Origin: Aporrectodea caliginosa
Lineage: Eukaryota; Annelida; Clitellata; Crassiclitellata; Lumbricidae
Assembly: GCA_020284085.1 (NCBI GenBank)
Contig: JACEVL010000004.1
Span: forward strand, 1,203,307 to 1,267,306
Length of the DNA: 64,000 bases
Direction of reading: 5' to 3'
Made by a program: the position numbers and the translations under genes. Each line of letters starts with the position of its first letter. Within the stretch, counting starts at the first letter, position 1. This document shows, in pieces, positions 1 through 12,862 of this stretch. The notes under the pieces are model-generated. The model was not told where the DNA came from. It was given only the letters and a program-made list of their open reading frames with translations, and ran no database searches.

Positions 1-130
1 CACGGTCCACACGGATCCTTCTACTCCATTTGTTTCTGTCTCCAGTATCTTCTTTCTTCAAACTCAGAGACTTCAGGTTTTGTTGTATCATGTCTATCCA
101 TCTCCCGTCATTTGTCGGCGATAGGTACGA
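1..130 (-). mobile_element. Non-LTR retrotransposon (LINE) C-terminal fragment
   Basis: The reverse strand reads an open stretch with RWIDMIQQNLKSLSLKKED followed by DRNKWSRRIR, ending at the window edge. Charged D/E-x-NKW-x-R tails after a reverse transcriptase are typical of LINE ORF2 C-termini in invertebrates. It is only a fragment: no reverse transcriptase catalytic motif lies in the window here. Family assignment within the LINEs is inference. Confidence 0.6.
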
Positions 131-299
131 ATAAATGTTCTCCATTGTCCTGCTGCTGCTGTTGCTACTACCATTACTACTACTACTACTACTGGCATTA
201 TCATCAGCCTATTTATTATTATGACTACATGCTGACTTGCTGAGTTGTAAACCCAATACCCAGGTAGGGTCTGGGACTGTGGTCTATGAGAGGGCGTGC

Positions 300-442
300 T
301 AATGACGTGGCGGGTACAGTACGGGTACGGGTATACCCGCGGGTACGGGTAGGGTCGGGTAGGAATTTTGAGTGCGGGTCGGGTACGGGTACGGGTAACG
401 ATCCTATGTTACGGGTACGGGTCGGGTAGCAAAAATGCTCTA
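300..442. repeat. Degenerate (CGGGTA)n patch interrupting LINE debris
   Basis: The hexamer CGGGTA recurs with variants (GGGTCG, GGGTAG) across about 140 bp and ends in GCATTTTTGCTACCCG-type sequence on the reverse strand. It sits where the LINE reading frame is broken. Hexamer-rich subterminal regions also occur in the hAT-like elements of this window, so it may be an inserted non-autonomous element. I could not find a convincing TIR or target duplication. Confidence 0.5.
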
Positions 443-451
443 CCCGCAGAC

Positions 452-656
452 CTCTACCAGCTAGACCATGGGCAGTGAGCACGCGGAGGGCATAAAGAGA
501 CTGCCTGGCTCTACAACATATTTTATCAACGTGCATGTTGAAACTAAGGGTGTCAGATATCGTTGCACCAAGAACCTTCATGCCTTTAACCCTGGTTAAA
601 CCCGGCGTTTCTTTTGGGTCGGTCCCGCGCCATCTTCGCCCCCGGACCTCTGACAA
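452..656 (-). mobile_element. LINE reverse-transcriptase C-terminal fragment
   Basis: The reverse strand encodes KVLGATISDTLSFNMHVDKI followed by SLYALRVLTAHGL. This is the thumb-region signature seen after the catalytic motifs of CR1- and Rex1-like LINE reverse transcriptases (VLG-x-TI-x(n)-H-V, then LYALR-x-L-x-AHG). The frame runs on into a degenerate (GGGTAC)n patch and loses similarity, so the element is truncated or interrupted there. No YxDD box is present. Confidence 0.75.
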
Positions 657-1020
657 TCATCTCATAGGTCTATGAGTTTATCTTTAGGTCACACCCGCCC
701 AGTGTGTAACATGTTCCAGTTCTGCAGGGACGATAGCACTATTGGAAATTATGACAACGATTATGTCTTACACCTACATTTACGACCACATTTATGGTGA
801 CTTTTACACAGTTGCTAATTTACGATAAATGCTGCAAATACAGCTTAATCAACACTTAAGATAACAATTATAATTGCAGTTTGCTTTATGATTACGATTT
901 ATGTTACATTTGCAATTACAATAACGATACGTTTACAATCAAAATAATGTATAACTTCGCTTTCGATTACAAGTGGATACGCAAGTACAATTTACAGACC
1001 ACTTAACAACCGGATGATTC
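657..1020. other. AT-rich stretch, no feature seen
   Basis: AT-rich sequence with loosely alternating TTACGATTTA-like words (TACAATTTAC, GATTACGATTTATG). No coding frame with family resemblance and no convincing repeat period was seen. Confidence 0.6.
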
Positions 1021-1029
1021 GAGTCAGAT

Positions 1030-1770
1030 GATCAAAATATTTATTGAAATGATCAAGCGAGACAGATCATCAAACGAGTCAAAAGACTAAACGAGATGAT
1101 CAAAAAAGTAAGATCATGAAACTAGAACCAGATGATCAAACGCGCAAGATGATCATAAGAGTAGGACGATGAAACCAGAGTCAGATGATCAAAAGAGTCA
1201 GATGATCAAATGAGAGTCAGATGATCAAATGAGAGTCAGATGATCAAAAGAGTCAGATGATCAAATGAGAGTCAGATGATCAAATGAGAGTCAGATGATC
1301 AAAAGAGTCAGATGATCAAATGAGAGTCAGATAATCAAAAGAGTCAGATGATCAAATGAGAGTCAGATAATCAAAAGAGTCAGATGATCAAATGGGAGTC
1401 AGATAATCAATAGAGTCAGATGATCAAATGGGAGTCAGATAATCAAAAGAGCCAGATGATCAAATGGGAGTCAGATAATCAAAAGAGCCAGATGATCAAC
1501 CGAAAGTCAGATGATCAGACGACTGACTGTCAGATGGTCAATAGAGTAGGATGATCAAACTGGAGTCAGGTGAGCAAAGGCATAGGATGAGCAGATGATA
1601 AATCGCGTCAGATGATCAAACAAATCAGATGACACTGCTACTCAGATGATCAATAGATTCGGATGATCAAGCGACTCAGATGATCAATAGATTCGGATGA
1701 TCAAGCGATTCAGATGATCAAAAGAGTCGGATGATGAAAGAAATCAGATGATCAAAAGTATTTCTTAATT
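1030..1770. repeat. GAGTCAGATGATCAAA minisatellite
   Basis: About 40 degenerate copies of a 16-19-base unit built on GAGTCAGATGATCAAA, with or without a TGA spacer. The region 1190-1500 is the most regular and both flanks are diverged. The palindromic TGATCA core recurs in every unit. It lies in the presumed intron or flank just 3' of the minus-strand alkaline phosphatase exon. Confidence 0.9.
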
Positions 1771-1825
1771 GAGCCAGACAGATGATCTAAACTCTAAAGC
1801 GTCAGATCTTTGTAATTTTGCTGAC

Positions 1826-2052
1826 CTTTGCCAGAGCGACGTGAGGAAACTTATCGAATGCGAGACTGGCTTCTTCTCCCGTTTGACCTTTGCGTTGACC
1901 CATGTAGATCCTTCCAGCTGTCACCGTTGACACTCCCATTCCATCTCCGAGGAAGAAGATGACGTTCTTAGCCACGTTGGTGTTGACGACGTTTACCAGC
2001 GTCTCTTCCAATGACCTCTGACCCGCCTGGAACCAATCGCTCTTCCAAGAAT
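1826..2052 (-). CDS. Alkaline phosphatase, one N-terminal coding exon
   Basis: One 227-base exon of a metal-dependent alkaline phosphatase (hydrolysis of phosphate monoesters, usually GPI-anchored or secreted in animals). The reverse strand reads W-x(3)[10 protein letters not shown] followed by [20 protein letters not shown] and, further on, [18 protein letters not shown]. The DGMG motif carries the first metal-ligand aspartate. The catalytic serine segment should lie in a later exon and is not in this window. The boundaries fit well: a TTATAG acceptor just before 2052 and a GT donor after AAG at 1826, entering in phase 2 and leaving in phase 0. Downstream exons should lie left of base 1. Upstream exons (signal peptide) were not found and may lie beyond the minisatellite. 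An isolated pseudogene exon cannot be excluded, but the exon is intact. Confidence 0.9.
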
Positions 2053-2149
2053 CTATAAGACAATTCACAATTGTAATTCTAACTTATACAGAGCCAGTGT
2101 TTAATGCACAGGAAATCCAGAGAATCCTCTGTCTCTCTGTATTCTCTGA

Positions 2150-5100
2150 ATCTGTGCATTATCTATGTATCTGTGTATTATCTATGTATCTGTGTATTAT
2201 CTGTGTATTATCTATGTATCTATGTATTATCTATGTATTATCTATGTATCTATGTATTATCTATGTATCTATGTATTACTATGTATCTATGTATTATCTA
2301 TGTATCTATGTATTATCTATGTATCTGTGTATTATTATGTATCTGTGCATTATCTATGTATCTTTGCATTATCTATGTATCTATGCATTATATATGTATC
2401 TGTGCATTATCTATGTATCTATGTATTATCTATGTATATCTATGTATCTATGTATTATCTATGTATCTATGTATTATCTATGTATTATCTATGTATCTAT
2501 GTATTATCTATGTATCTATGTATTATGTATGTATCTATGTATTATCTATGTATCTATGTATCTATGCATTATCTATGTATCTATGTGTTATCTATGTATC
2601 TGTGTATTATCTATGTATCTATGTATCTATGTATGTATCTATGTATCTATGTATTATCTATGTATCTATGTATTATATATGTATCTATGTATTATCTATG
2701 TATCTATGCATTATCTATGTATCTGTGTATTATCTATGTATCTGTGTATTATCTGTGTATCTGTGTATTATCTATGTATCTATCTATGCATTATATATGT
2801 ATCTGTGCATTATCTATATCTATGTATTATCTATGTATTATCTATGTATCTATGTATTATCTATGTATCTATATCTATTATCTATGTATCTATGTATTAT
2901 CTATGTATCTATGTATTATCTATGTATCTATGTATTATCTATGTATCTGTGTATTATCTATGTATCTATGCATTATCTATATTATCTATATCTATGCATT
3001 ATCTATGTATCTATGTATTATCTATTATATATGTATCTATGTATTATCTATGTATCTATGTATTATGTATGTATCTATGTATCTATTATCTATGTATTAT
3101 CTATGTATCTATGTATTATCTATGTATCTATGTATTATCTATCTATCTGTGTATTATCTATGTATCTATGTATTATCTATGTATCTATGTATTATCTATG
3201 TATCTATGTATTATCTATGTATCTATGTATTATCTATGTATCTATGTATTATCTATGTATCTATGTATTATCTATGTATCTATGTATTATCTATGTCTAT
3301 GTATCTATGTATCTATGTATTATCTATGTATCTATGTATTATCTATGTATCTATGTATTATCTATGTATCTATGCATTATATATGTATCTATGTATCTAT
3401 GTATTATCTATGTATCTATGTATTATCTATGTATCTATGTATCTATGTATTATCTATGTATCTATTATCTATTATCTATGCATTATCTATGTATCTATGT
3501 ATTATCTATGTATCTATGTATTATCTATGTATCTATGTATTATCTATGTATCTATGCATTATCTATGTATCTATGTATTATCTATGTATCTGTGTATTAT
3601 CTATGTATCTATGTATTATATGTATCTATGTATCTATTATCTATGTATCTATGTATTATCTATGTATCTATGTATTATCTATGTATCTATGTATTATCTA
3701 TGTATCTATGTATTATCTATGTATCTATGTATTATCTATGTATCTATGTATTATCTATGTATCTATGTATCTATGTATTATCTATGTATCTGTGTATTAT
3801 CTATGTATCTATGTATTATCTATGTATCTGTATTATCTATGTATCTATGTATTATCTATGTATCTGTGTATTATCTATGTATCTATGTATTATCTATGTA
3901 TCTATGTATTATCTATCTATGTATTATCTATGTATCTATGTATTATCTATGTATCTATTGTATGTATCTATGTATTATGTATTATCTATGTATCTATGTA
4001 TTATCTATGTATCTATGTATTATCTATGTATCTATGTATTATCTATGTATCTGTGTATTATCTATGTATCTATGTATTATCTATGTATCTATGTATCTAT
4101 GTATTATCTATGTATGTATTATATATGTATCTGTGTATTATCTATGTATCTATGTATCTATGTATTATCTATGTATCTATGTATTATCTATGTATCTATG
4201 TATTATCTATGTATCTATGTATTATCTATGTATCTATGTATTATCTATGTATCTATGTATTATCTATGTATCTATGTATTATCTATGTATGTATTATCTA
4301 TGTATCTATGTATTATCTATGTATCTATGTATTATCTATGTATGTATGTATTATGTATTATCTATGTATCTATGTATTATCTATGTATCTATGTATCTAT
4401 GTATTATCTATGTATCTATGTATTATCTATGTATCTATGTATGTATTATCTATGTATCTATGTATCTATGTATCTATGTATATCTATGTATCTATGTATT
4501 ATCTATGTATCTATGTATTATCTATGTATCTATGTATTATCTATGTATCTATGTATTATCTATGTATCTATGTATTATATATGTATCTATGTATTATCTA
4601 TGTATCTATGTATTATCTATGTATCTATGTATTATCTATGTATCTATGTATTATCTATGTATCTATGTATTATCTATGTATCTATCTATTATCTATGTAT
4701 CTATCTATTATCTATGTATCTATGTATTATCTATGTATCTATGTATCTATCTATGTATTATATGTATCTGTGTATTATCTATGTATCTGTGTGTATTATC
4801 TATGTATCTATGTATCTATGTATTATCTATGTATCTATGTACTATGTATCTATGTATCTATGTATTATCTATGTATCTATGTATTATCTATGTATCTATG
4901 TATTATCTATGTATCTATGTATTATCTATGTATCTATGTATTATCTATGTATCTATGTATTATCTATGTATCTATGTATTATCTATGTATCTATGTATTA
5001 TCTATGTATCTATTATCTATGTATTATCTATGTATCTATGTATTATCTATGTATTATCTATGTATTATCTATTATCTATGTATCTATGTATTATCTATGT

Positions 5101-8100
5101 ATCTATGTATTATCTATGTATCTATGTATTATCTATGTATCTATGTATTATCTATGTATCTATGTATTATCTATGTATCTATGTATTATCTATGTATCTA
5201 TCTATGTATCTATGTATCTATGTATCTATGTATTATCTATGTATCTATGTATTATCTATGTATCTATGTATTATCTATGTATCTATGTATTATCTATGTA
5301 TCTATGTATTATCTATGTATCTATGTATCTGTATCTATGTATCTATGTATTATATGTATCTATGTATTATCTATGTATCTATGTATTATCTATGTATCTA
5401 TGTATTATCTATGTATCTATGTATTATCTATGTATCTATGTATTATCTATGTATCTATGTATTATCTATGTATCTATGTATCTATGTATTATTATCTATG
5501 TATCTATGTATTATCTATGTATCTATGTATTATCTATGTATCTATGTATTATCTATGTATCTATGTATTATCTATTATCTGTGTATCTATGTATCTATGT
5601 ATTATCTATGTATCTATGTATTATCTATGTATCTATGTATTATCTATGTATCTGTGTATTATCTATGTATCTATGTATTATCTATGTATCTATCTATGTA
5701 TTATCTATGTATCTATGTATTATCTATGTATCTATGTATTATCTATGTATCTATGTATTATCTATGTATCTATGTATTATCTATGTATCTATGTATTATC
5801 TATGTATCTATGTATTATCTATGTATCTATGTATTATCTATGTATCTATGTATGTATGTATATGTATTATGTATCTATGTATTATCTATGTATCTGTATC
5901 TATTATTATCTATGTATCTATGTATTATATCTATGTATTATCTATGTATCTATGTATTATCTATGTATCTATGTATCTATGTATTATCTATGTATCTATG
6001 TATTATCTATGTATCTGTGTATTATCTATGTATCTATGTATTATCTATGTATCTATGTATTATCTATGTATTATCTATGTATCTATGTATTATCTATGTA
6101 TCTATGTATTATCTATGTATCTATGTATTATCTATGTATCTATGTATTATATGTATGTATTATCTATGTATCTATGTATTATCTATGTATCTATGTATTA
6201 TCTATATCTATGTATTATCTATGTATCTATGTATTATCTATGTATTATCTATGTATCTATGTATTATCTATGTATCTATGTATTATCTATGTATCTATGT
6301 ATTATCTATGTATCTATGTATTATCTATGTATCTATGTATTATGTATTATCTATGTATCTATGTATTATCTATGTATCTATGTATTATCTATGTATTATC
6401 TATGTATCTATGTATTATCTATGTATCTATGTATTATCTATGTATCTATGTATTATCTATGTATCTATGTATTATCTATTATCTATGTATTATCTATGTA
6501 TCTGTATTATGTATCTATGTATTATCTATGTATCTATGTATTATCTATGTATCTATGTATTATCTATGTATCTATGTATCTATGTATTATCTATGTATCT
6601 ATGTATTATCTATGTATCTATGTATTATCTATGTATCTATGTATTATCTATGTATCTATGTATTATCTATGTATCTATGTATTATCTATGTATCTATGTA
6701 TTATCTATGTATCTATGTATTATCTATGTATCTATTATCTATGTATCTGTGTATTATCTATGTATCTTTGCATTATCTATGTATCTATGCATTATATATG
6801 TATCTGTATTATTATCTATGTATCTATGTATTATCTATGTATCTATGTATTATATTATCTATGTATCTATGTATTATCTATGTATCTATGCATTATCTAT
6901 GTATCTGTGTATTATCTATGTATCTGTGTATTATCTATGTATCTATGTATTATCTATGTATCTATGCATTATATATGTATCTGTGCATTATCTATGTATC
7001 TATGTATTATCTATGTATGTATTATCTATGTATCTATGTATTATCTATGTATTATCTATGTATCTATGTATTATCTATGTATCTATGTATTATCTATATC
7101 TATGTATCTATGTATTATCTATGTATCTATGTATTATCTATGTATCTGTGTATTATCTATGTATCTATGTATTATCTATGTATCTATGTATTATCTATGT
7201 ATCTATGCATTATCTATGTATCTATGTATTATCTATGTATCTATGTATTATCTATGTATCTATGTATTATCTATGTATCTATGTATTATCTATGTATCTA
7301 TGTATTATCTATGTATCTATGTATTATCTATGTATTATCTATGCATTATCTATGTATCTATGTATTATCTATGTATCTATGTATTATCTATGTATCTATG
7401 TATTATCTATGTATCTGTGTATTATTATGTATCTATGCATTATCTATGTATATCTATGCATTATCTATGTATCTATGCATTATATATGTATCTGTGCATT
7501 ATCTATGTATCTATGTATTATCTATGAATCTATGTATTATCTATGTATTATCTATGTATCTATGTATTATCTATGTATCTATGTATTATCTATGTATCTA
7601 TGTATCTGTGCATTATCTATGTATCTATGTATTATTTATGAATCTATGTATTATCTATGTATTATCTATGTATCTATGTATTATCTATGTATCTATGTAT
7701 TATCTATGTATATATGAATCTATGTATTATCTATGTATCTATGTATTATCTATGTATCTGTGTATTATCTATGTATCTATGTATTATCTATGTATCTATG
7801 TATTATCTATGTATCTATGTATTATCTATGTATCTATGTATTATAGATGTATCTATGTATTATCTATGTATCTTTGTATTATCTATGTATCTGAGTATTA
7901 TCTATGTATCTATGTATTATCTATGTATCTGTGCATTATCTATGTATCTGTGTATTATCTATGTATCTGTGTATTATCTATGTATCTTTGTATTATCTAT
8001 GTATGTATGTATATTATCTATGTATGTATGTATTATCTATGTATCTATGTATTATCTATGTATCTATTATCTATGTATCTATGTATTATCTATGTATCTA

Positions 8101-9030
8101 TGTATTATCTATGTATCTGTGTATCTATCTTTGTGTGTATGTATTATCTATGTCTGTATGTATTATCTATGTATCTATGTATTATCTATGTATCTGTGTA
8201 TTATCTATGTATCTATGTATTATATATGTATCTATGTATCTATGTATTATCTATGTATCTGTGTATTATCTATGTATCTATGTATTATCTATGTATCTAT
8301 GTATTATCTATGTATCTATGTATTATCTATGTATCTTTGCATTATCTATGTATCTATGCATTATATATGTATCTGTGCATTATCTATGTATCTATGTATT
8401 ATCTATGAATCTATGTATTATCTATGTATTATCTATGTATCTATGTATTATCTATGTATCTATGTATTATCTATGTATTTATGTATTATCTATGTATCTA
8501 TGTATTATCTATGTATTTATGTATTATCTATGTATCTATGTATTATCTATGTATTTATGTATTATCTATGTATCTATGTATTATCTATGTATTTATGTAT
8601 TATCTATGTATCTATGTATTATCTATGTATCTATGTATTATCTATGTATCTATGTGTTATCTATGTATCTATGTATTATCTATGTATCTATGTATTATCT
8701 ATGTATCTATGTACCTGTGTATTATCTATGTATCTGTGTGTTATCTATGTATTTATGCATTATCTGTGTATGTATGTATTATCTATGTATGTATGTATTA
8801 TCTATGTCTGTATGTATTATCTATGTATCTATGTATTATCTATGTATCTATGTATCTTTGTATTATCTTTGAATCTGTGTGTTTTCTTTGTATCTGTGTA
8901 TTATCTATGTATCTATGTATTATCTATGTATCTGTGTGTTATCTATGTATCTATGTATTATCTGTGTATCTGTGTATTATCTATGTATCTATGTATTATC
9001 TTTGTATCTGTGTGTTATCTATGTGTCTGT
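2150..9030. repeat. Giant 19-bp two-word minisatellite (about 6.9 kb)
   Basis: The array is made of two words, TATGTATC (8 bases) and TATGTATTATC (11 bases), mostly alternating to give a 19-base unit in roughly 360 copies. Runs of the same word break the alternation at many places. Variants such as TGTGTATT, TATGCATT and TTTGTATC concentrate at the two ends (2150-3000 and 6750-9030), and the centre (about 3200-6700) is far more uniform. No stop codon can be formed on the plus strand by either word or their junctions, so all three forward frames stay open for 1,800-2,100 codons. These frames are artefacts of composition, not genes. Confidence 0.97.
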
Positions 9031-9330
9031 GCATTATATAAAGTAATTTTTTATCGTCTATAACTATTTCTATTACTTTTGGTTGCATTTTTAAGTACTA
9101 GACGATCTTAGTTTCAGTGCTCATTTTTGTTACTTAGCATGAACTATAAAACAAAAATCTTCAGTTTCAATTATTAAGAACTACTAACGAAATTATAATT
9201 GGAAGTCAAGAGCAGCACTGTATCTGTATAGCAAGGTTATTTGGTTGCTGATATTTATTCATACCAAGGCTAGGTCTCTCCCTAGTGAACGAACTTTTTC
9301 GGTTGCCGGGCCTTAATTTTGAAATTTTCT

Positions 9331-9724
9331 CCATGTATCCGTCCGTTCTGCTAAGTATCTCCCTGTATCTGTCCGTTCTGCTAAGTATCTCCCTGTATCT
9401 GTCCGTTCTGCTAAGTATCTCCTTGTATCTGTCCGTTCTGCTAAGTATCTCCATGTATCTGTCCGTTCTGCTAAGTATCTACCTGTATCTGTCCGTTCTG
9501 CTAAGTATCTCCCTGTGTCTGTCCGTTCTGCTAAGTATCTCCCTGTATCTGTCCGTTCTGCTAAGTATCTCCCTGTATCTGTCCGTTCTGCTAAGTATAT
9601 CCCTGTATCTGTCCGTTCTGATACCTGTCTCCCTGTATCTGTCCGTTCTGCTAAGTATCTCCCTGTATCTGTCCGTTCTGCTAAGTATCTCCCTGTATCT
9701 GTCCGTTCTGATACCTGTCTCCCT
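9331..9724. repeat. 30-bp minisatellite, 13 copies in exact register
   Basis: Thirteen copies of CTAAGTATCTCCCTGTATCT plus GTCCGTTCTG follow each other with an exact 30-base period and no indel. Substitutions are few, and two units carry a GATACCTGT variant. Because 30 is a multiple of three, both strands show spurious open frames. The unit resembles the CTGTCTGTTCTGTTAGTAGT segment of the SINE remnant that starts right after it. Confidence 0.97.
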
Positions 9725-9725
9725 G

Positions 9726-9743
9726 CAGAACGGACAGATACAG
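9726..9743. repeat. Inverted partial unit of the 30-bp minisatellite
   Basis: CAGAACGGACAGATACAG is the exact reverse complement of CTGTATCTGTCCGTTCTG, the core of the preceding minisatellite unit. It sits at the array end, joined to the SINE remnant. Confidence 0.85.
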
Positions 9744-9860
9744 GCTGTCTGTTCTGTTAGTAGTTAACTAGTTAAGATTGTTTCAATTGCATAACATGTA
9801 AATGTACAGCGCAGTGCGTTTGTCAGGCGCTTGATTAAAGAAAAGATATTATTATTATTT
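9744..9860 (+). mobile_element. SINE-2 3' fragment
   Basis: The 5'-truncated body matches the copy at 42862: CTGTCTGTTCTGTTAGTAGT, then TGCATAACATGTAAATGTAC and AGCGCAGTGCGTTTGTCAGG before a (TAA)n tail. The tRNA-related head is missing. Confidence 0.85.
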
Positions 9861-9861
9861 T

Positions 9862-10262
<401 letters not shown>

Positions 10263-10599
10263 GCAATAATGTTCGGGCTTATGTTGGTGTGAACTTCTGA
10301 GCTTTGGAAGGAGCACGATATCAAATACATGTACAGCAGCTGTCGTATTCAGTTTCAGGCGAACATTAATCATGTGGAGCCTGGACCTCGGCTCACACGT
10401 ACTCAAACTCGCACACACGCGCACAAAACCTCACTATGGCACCAGTATCTCTAGGCCAGTAGGAGAAGATTGTTAGGGCTTCTAGTGTCCTGATAAGTGG
10501 TCCGAACGAATACAAGGCGGTGGGTAAAAAACTGTTAATGTAGGCTGAGTGGATAAGAGGCCATAAATCCCCAAAGCATCCTGGGTGTACGCACATAGG

Positions 10600-10890
10600 G
10601 AAGTATGTATGTAGAGTGTATGTTTGCGCTCATGCGTGGGCTTCTTGAAGGGGCGCTATATAAATACTTGAAATGAATTAAATGTATGTATGTATGCATG
10701 CATGTATGTATGTATGTATGTATGTATGTATGTATGTATGTATGTATGTATGTATGTATGTATGTATGTATGTATGTATGTATGTATGTATGTATGTATG
10801 TATGTATGTATGTATGTATGTAGGGCCTAATCGTATGTATGTATATTTGTAGGTAAGTATATATGTGTGCATGTATGTATGTATGTGTAT
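10600..10890 (+). repeat. SINE/LINE 3' end with (TATG)n tract
   Basis: CTTCTTGAAGGGGCGCTATA at about 10640-10660 is the 3' half of the stem-loop end shared by the local retroelements. It is followed by about 140 bp of (TATG)n. Confidence 0.8.
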
Positions 10891-10982
10891 TCACAGTGTA
10901 TAATTATGAGATTTTTTTCAAGGGGCTCCTAGCTTTTTATAGTTTAGGGCCTCACCAAGTCTAAATACTACTCCACTAAATT

Positions 10983-11100
10983 CTCCTCCACTTAATCGTC
11001 TTTCTCCTCCTCTTCCTCCTCTTCTTCCTCCTCCTCCTCCACTTAATTGTCCTCCTCCTCCTCCTCCTCCTCCTCCTCTTCCTCTTCCTCCTCATCCTGG
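10983..11100. repeat. (CTC)n polypyrimidine tract
   Basis: CTCCTC-rich tract with TTC interruptions and an ACTTAATTGTC spacer. The same CACTTAATTGTC-type spacer occurs in the similar tract at 13560-13870, so both may derive from one repeat. Confidence 0.85.
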
Positions 11101-11144
11101 TGCCAAGTTAAATATCTCTCTGAATTATAAGGAATAAAATAATA

Positions 11145-11215
11145 TCGTAATCGTAATCGTAAATTTATATAGCGCCACTTCAGAAATACTCCTCAGCAAG
11201 CCAATATAGCAAGCC
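11145..11215 (-). mobile_element. LINE 3' end with (CGTAAT)n tail
   Basis: CGTAATCGTAATCGTAAATT followed by TATAGCGCCACTTCAG is the 3' terminus of a CR1/L2-like element in reverse orientation. Related ends lie at 24545, 38018, 60573 and 61783. Confidence 0.7.
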
Positions 11216-11429
11216 TTGTTCCATTTGCTGCACCAGTTTAGAACAGTTGCCATAGCCACGTATAGAACGTACACGAGTTGGAACAGCCAGTCAGCCGCCG
11301 CATGATTTGGATGTGAATTATATTCAGCGAAAGAAATTAATTTAACCTCTAGGTTCATGGCTTTAAGCAATATGGCCTACTTGGCTACAGGACCAACTTC
11401 CGTTGAGTAATAATGGCTCAGTGCTTACT

Positions 11430-11600
11430 TATAGTACTAAGTCCTTCCCGTGCAGTAGGTCTGCACATCGGGCAACGCATCTCATCCACTCGTCTCTGTT
11501 CAACGCCAGCTGCTCAGCCTCCTCCCACGACATCAATCAGTGAAACTTGATATAGCGCCCCTTCAAGATATCTATTCAGAGGCGGAGGCAGAGACATCTC
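11430..11600 (-). mobile_element. LINE C-terminal and 3'-end fragments
   Basis: The reverse strand of 11430-11527 reads SWEEAEQLALNRDEWMRCVA followed by RCADLL, a typical LINE ORF2 tail. The adjoining 11541-11590 is a retroelement 3' end (TATAGCGCCCCTTCAAGATA) in the same orientation. Confidence 0.7.
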
Positions 11601-11990
11601 CAGGCATCTCAAGTCGGTTCCCGACCAGTTCTTCCATGGTCTTCCTTCTCCCTCCAGACTCTCAACATATGATTTGGCGAGTGAATTTGTTGCACTGTTT
11701 CTGTTGCAAGTGATTTTAATATCCTTCCCTACAAAATGGCGTGATAACCACTCGTTCAATGGTCTGCATGAAACAACACTGCACTCAGATATTGCGGTCA
11801 TTTTTCTAACTCGTGAGTTTCTAATGACTATCTGCTGAATGTCGTGTATATTGTATACAGTACGAACAAGGGTTTCTATGTCCATCATCAGAGAGACTGC
11901 TTTACAAGTATCGTCGATATTCATCAAATCAAATCCACACAAAGAATAGGCATCACATCGATATTTTTTGCTAAATGACAGTTGCGGCAT
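11600..11990 (-). other. Unrecognised open frame, doubtful
   Basis: A reverse-strand frame of 158 codons starts at 11990 and runs into the retroelement 3' end. Its first 120 residues have a protein-like composition (including ISECSVVSCRPLNEWLSRHF), but I recognise no family, signal or repeat. No splice context was established. It may be decayed transposon coding sequence or chance. Confidence 0.2.
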
Positions 11991-11999
11991 GTAACCGCA

Positions 12000-12860
12000 T
12001 GTTAAAGCATTAGATGTTATCTCAATGGAACTTTATACGCTTGTAACTATTCACTACTCTATCTATGGCAGCTATTTCAATTTTCTTATTTATATCTATG
12101 GTAGCAAAGCGGGAATGCGGCCGTAGTATCACTGAAAAGACTCGGGATGCCAGCGCTACTGCGCTATAGGTTTCCCACCTAGGTCTTGGTTTTCCGGTCT
12201 TGTCTAGGTCGTTGGGTCCAAAGTCTAGGTTTTGTCATGGAAGGTTTTGTGTCTTAAAAAATACGTTTTCAGCAATTCCTAAAACATTGCTTACATTTCT
12301 TTCAGGCGTAATCACAAAATATCAATCAATCAATCAATCGTTTATTTGTAGCCAAACAACAATAAGCAATAATAATTATTACACATCAGATTGCACTTTT
12401 AAGTATGGATTGTTGAATGCCACAAGGGAAGGCCCTGAAGGGATCAAAGATCCCGCTAAGTATAATTCTTTATAATTTCAACAGAAAGATGCTTTACTTA
12501 GTACAGTATTTAGGCACTACACACTATGCATTTCACTAAATCCAAACTATGTTGGCGATATTAATAGGTTCTATGAATTATCATCTATGGAAGACGCCAT
12601 TTTCTAATTTACTTCTTAAATTCTTTAAGTTCTTGTACAGTTCGAAGTTCTTATGTTTTTCGTAATATTGTATTTGTATATTAATTGTATAATTACGCCT
12701 ACAGCATGGCGAGTAGTTCTGATTCAGAATAATAATGGAGATTCCTCCGTGCTACAACCAAGCATTCAACGACGAATGGCGTAAGGAACCTGAACTGAAA
12801 AACTAGATTAAGCGTGATCCAACTAAGAAATACGCAATATTTACCTGCATGCATACACAC
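12000..12860. other. No gene seen; one SINE-like fragment
   Basis: 12318-12460 holds a (CAAT)n start followed by CGTTTATTTGTAGCC and GGGATCAAAGATCCC, which looks like a retroposon 3' end in reverse orientation. The rest is AT-rich without recognisable features. Confidence 0.4.
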
Positions 12861-12862
12861 AA

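Noticed and set aside
2150..9030. CRISPR-like or satellite centromere interpretation of the array
   Set aside because: There are no spacers between repeats and the context is an animal genome. Nothing links it to a centromere.
2104..9063. Very long forward open frames (up to 2103 codons)
   Set aside because: They follow from a stop-free 8+11-base repeat that is open in three frames at once. No unique sequence, codon bias or family supports a gene.
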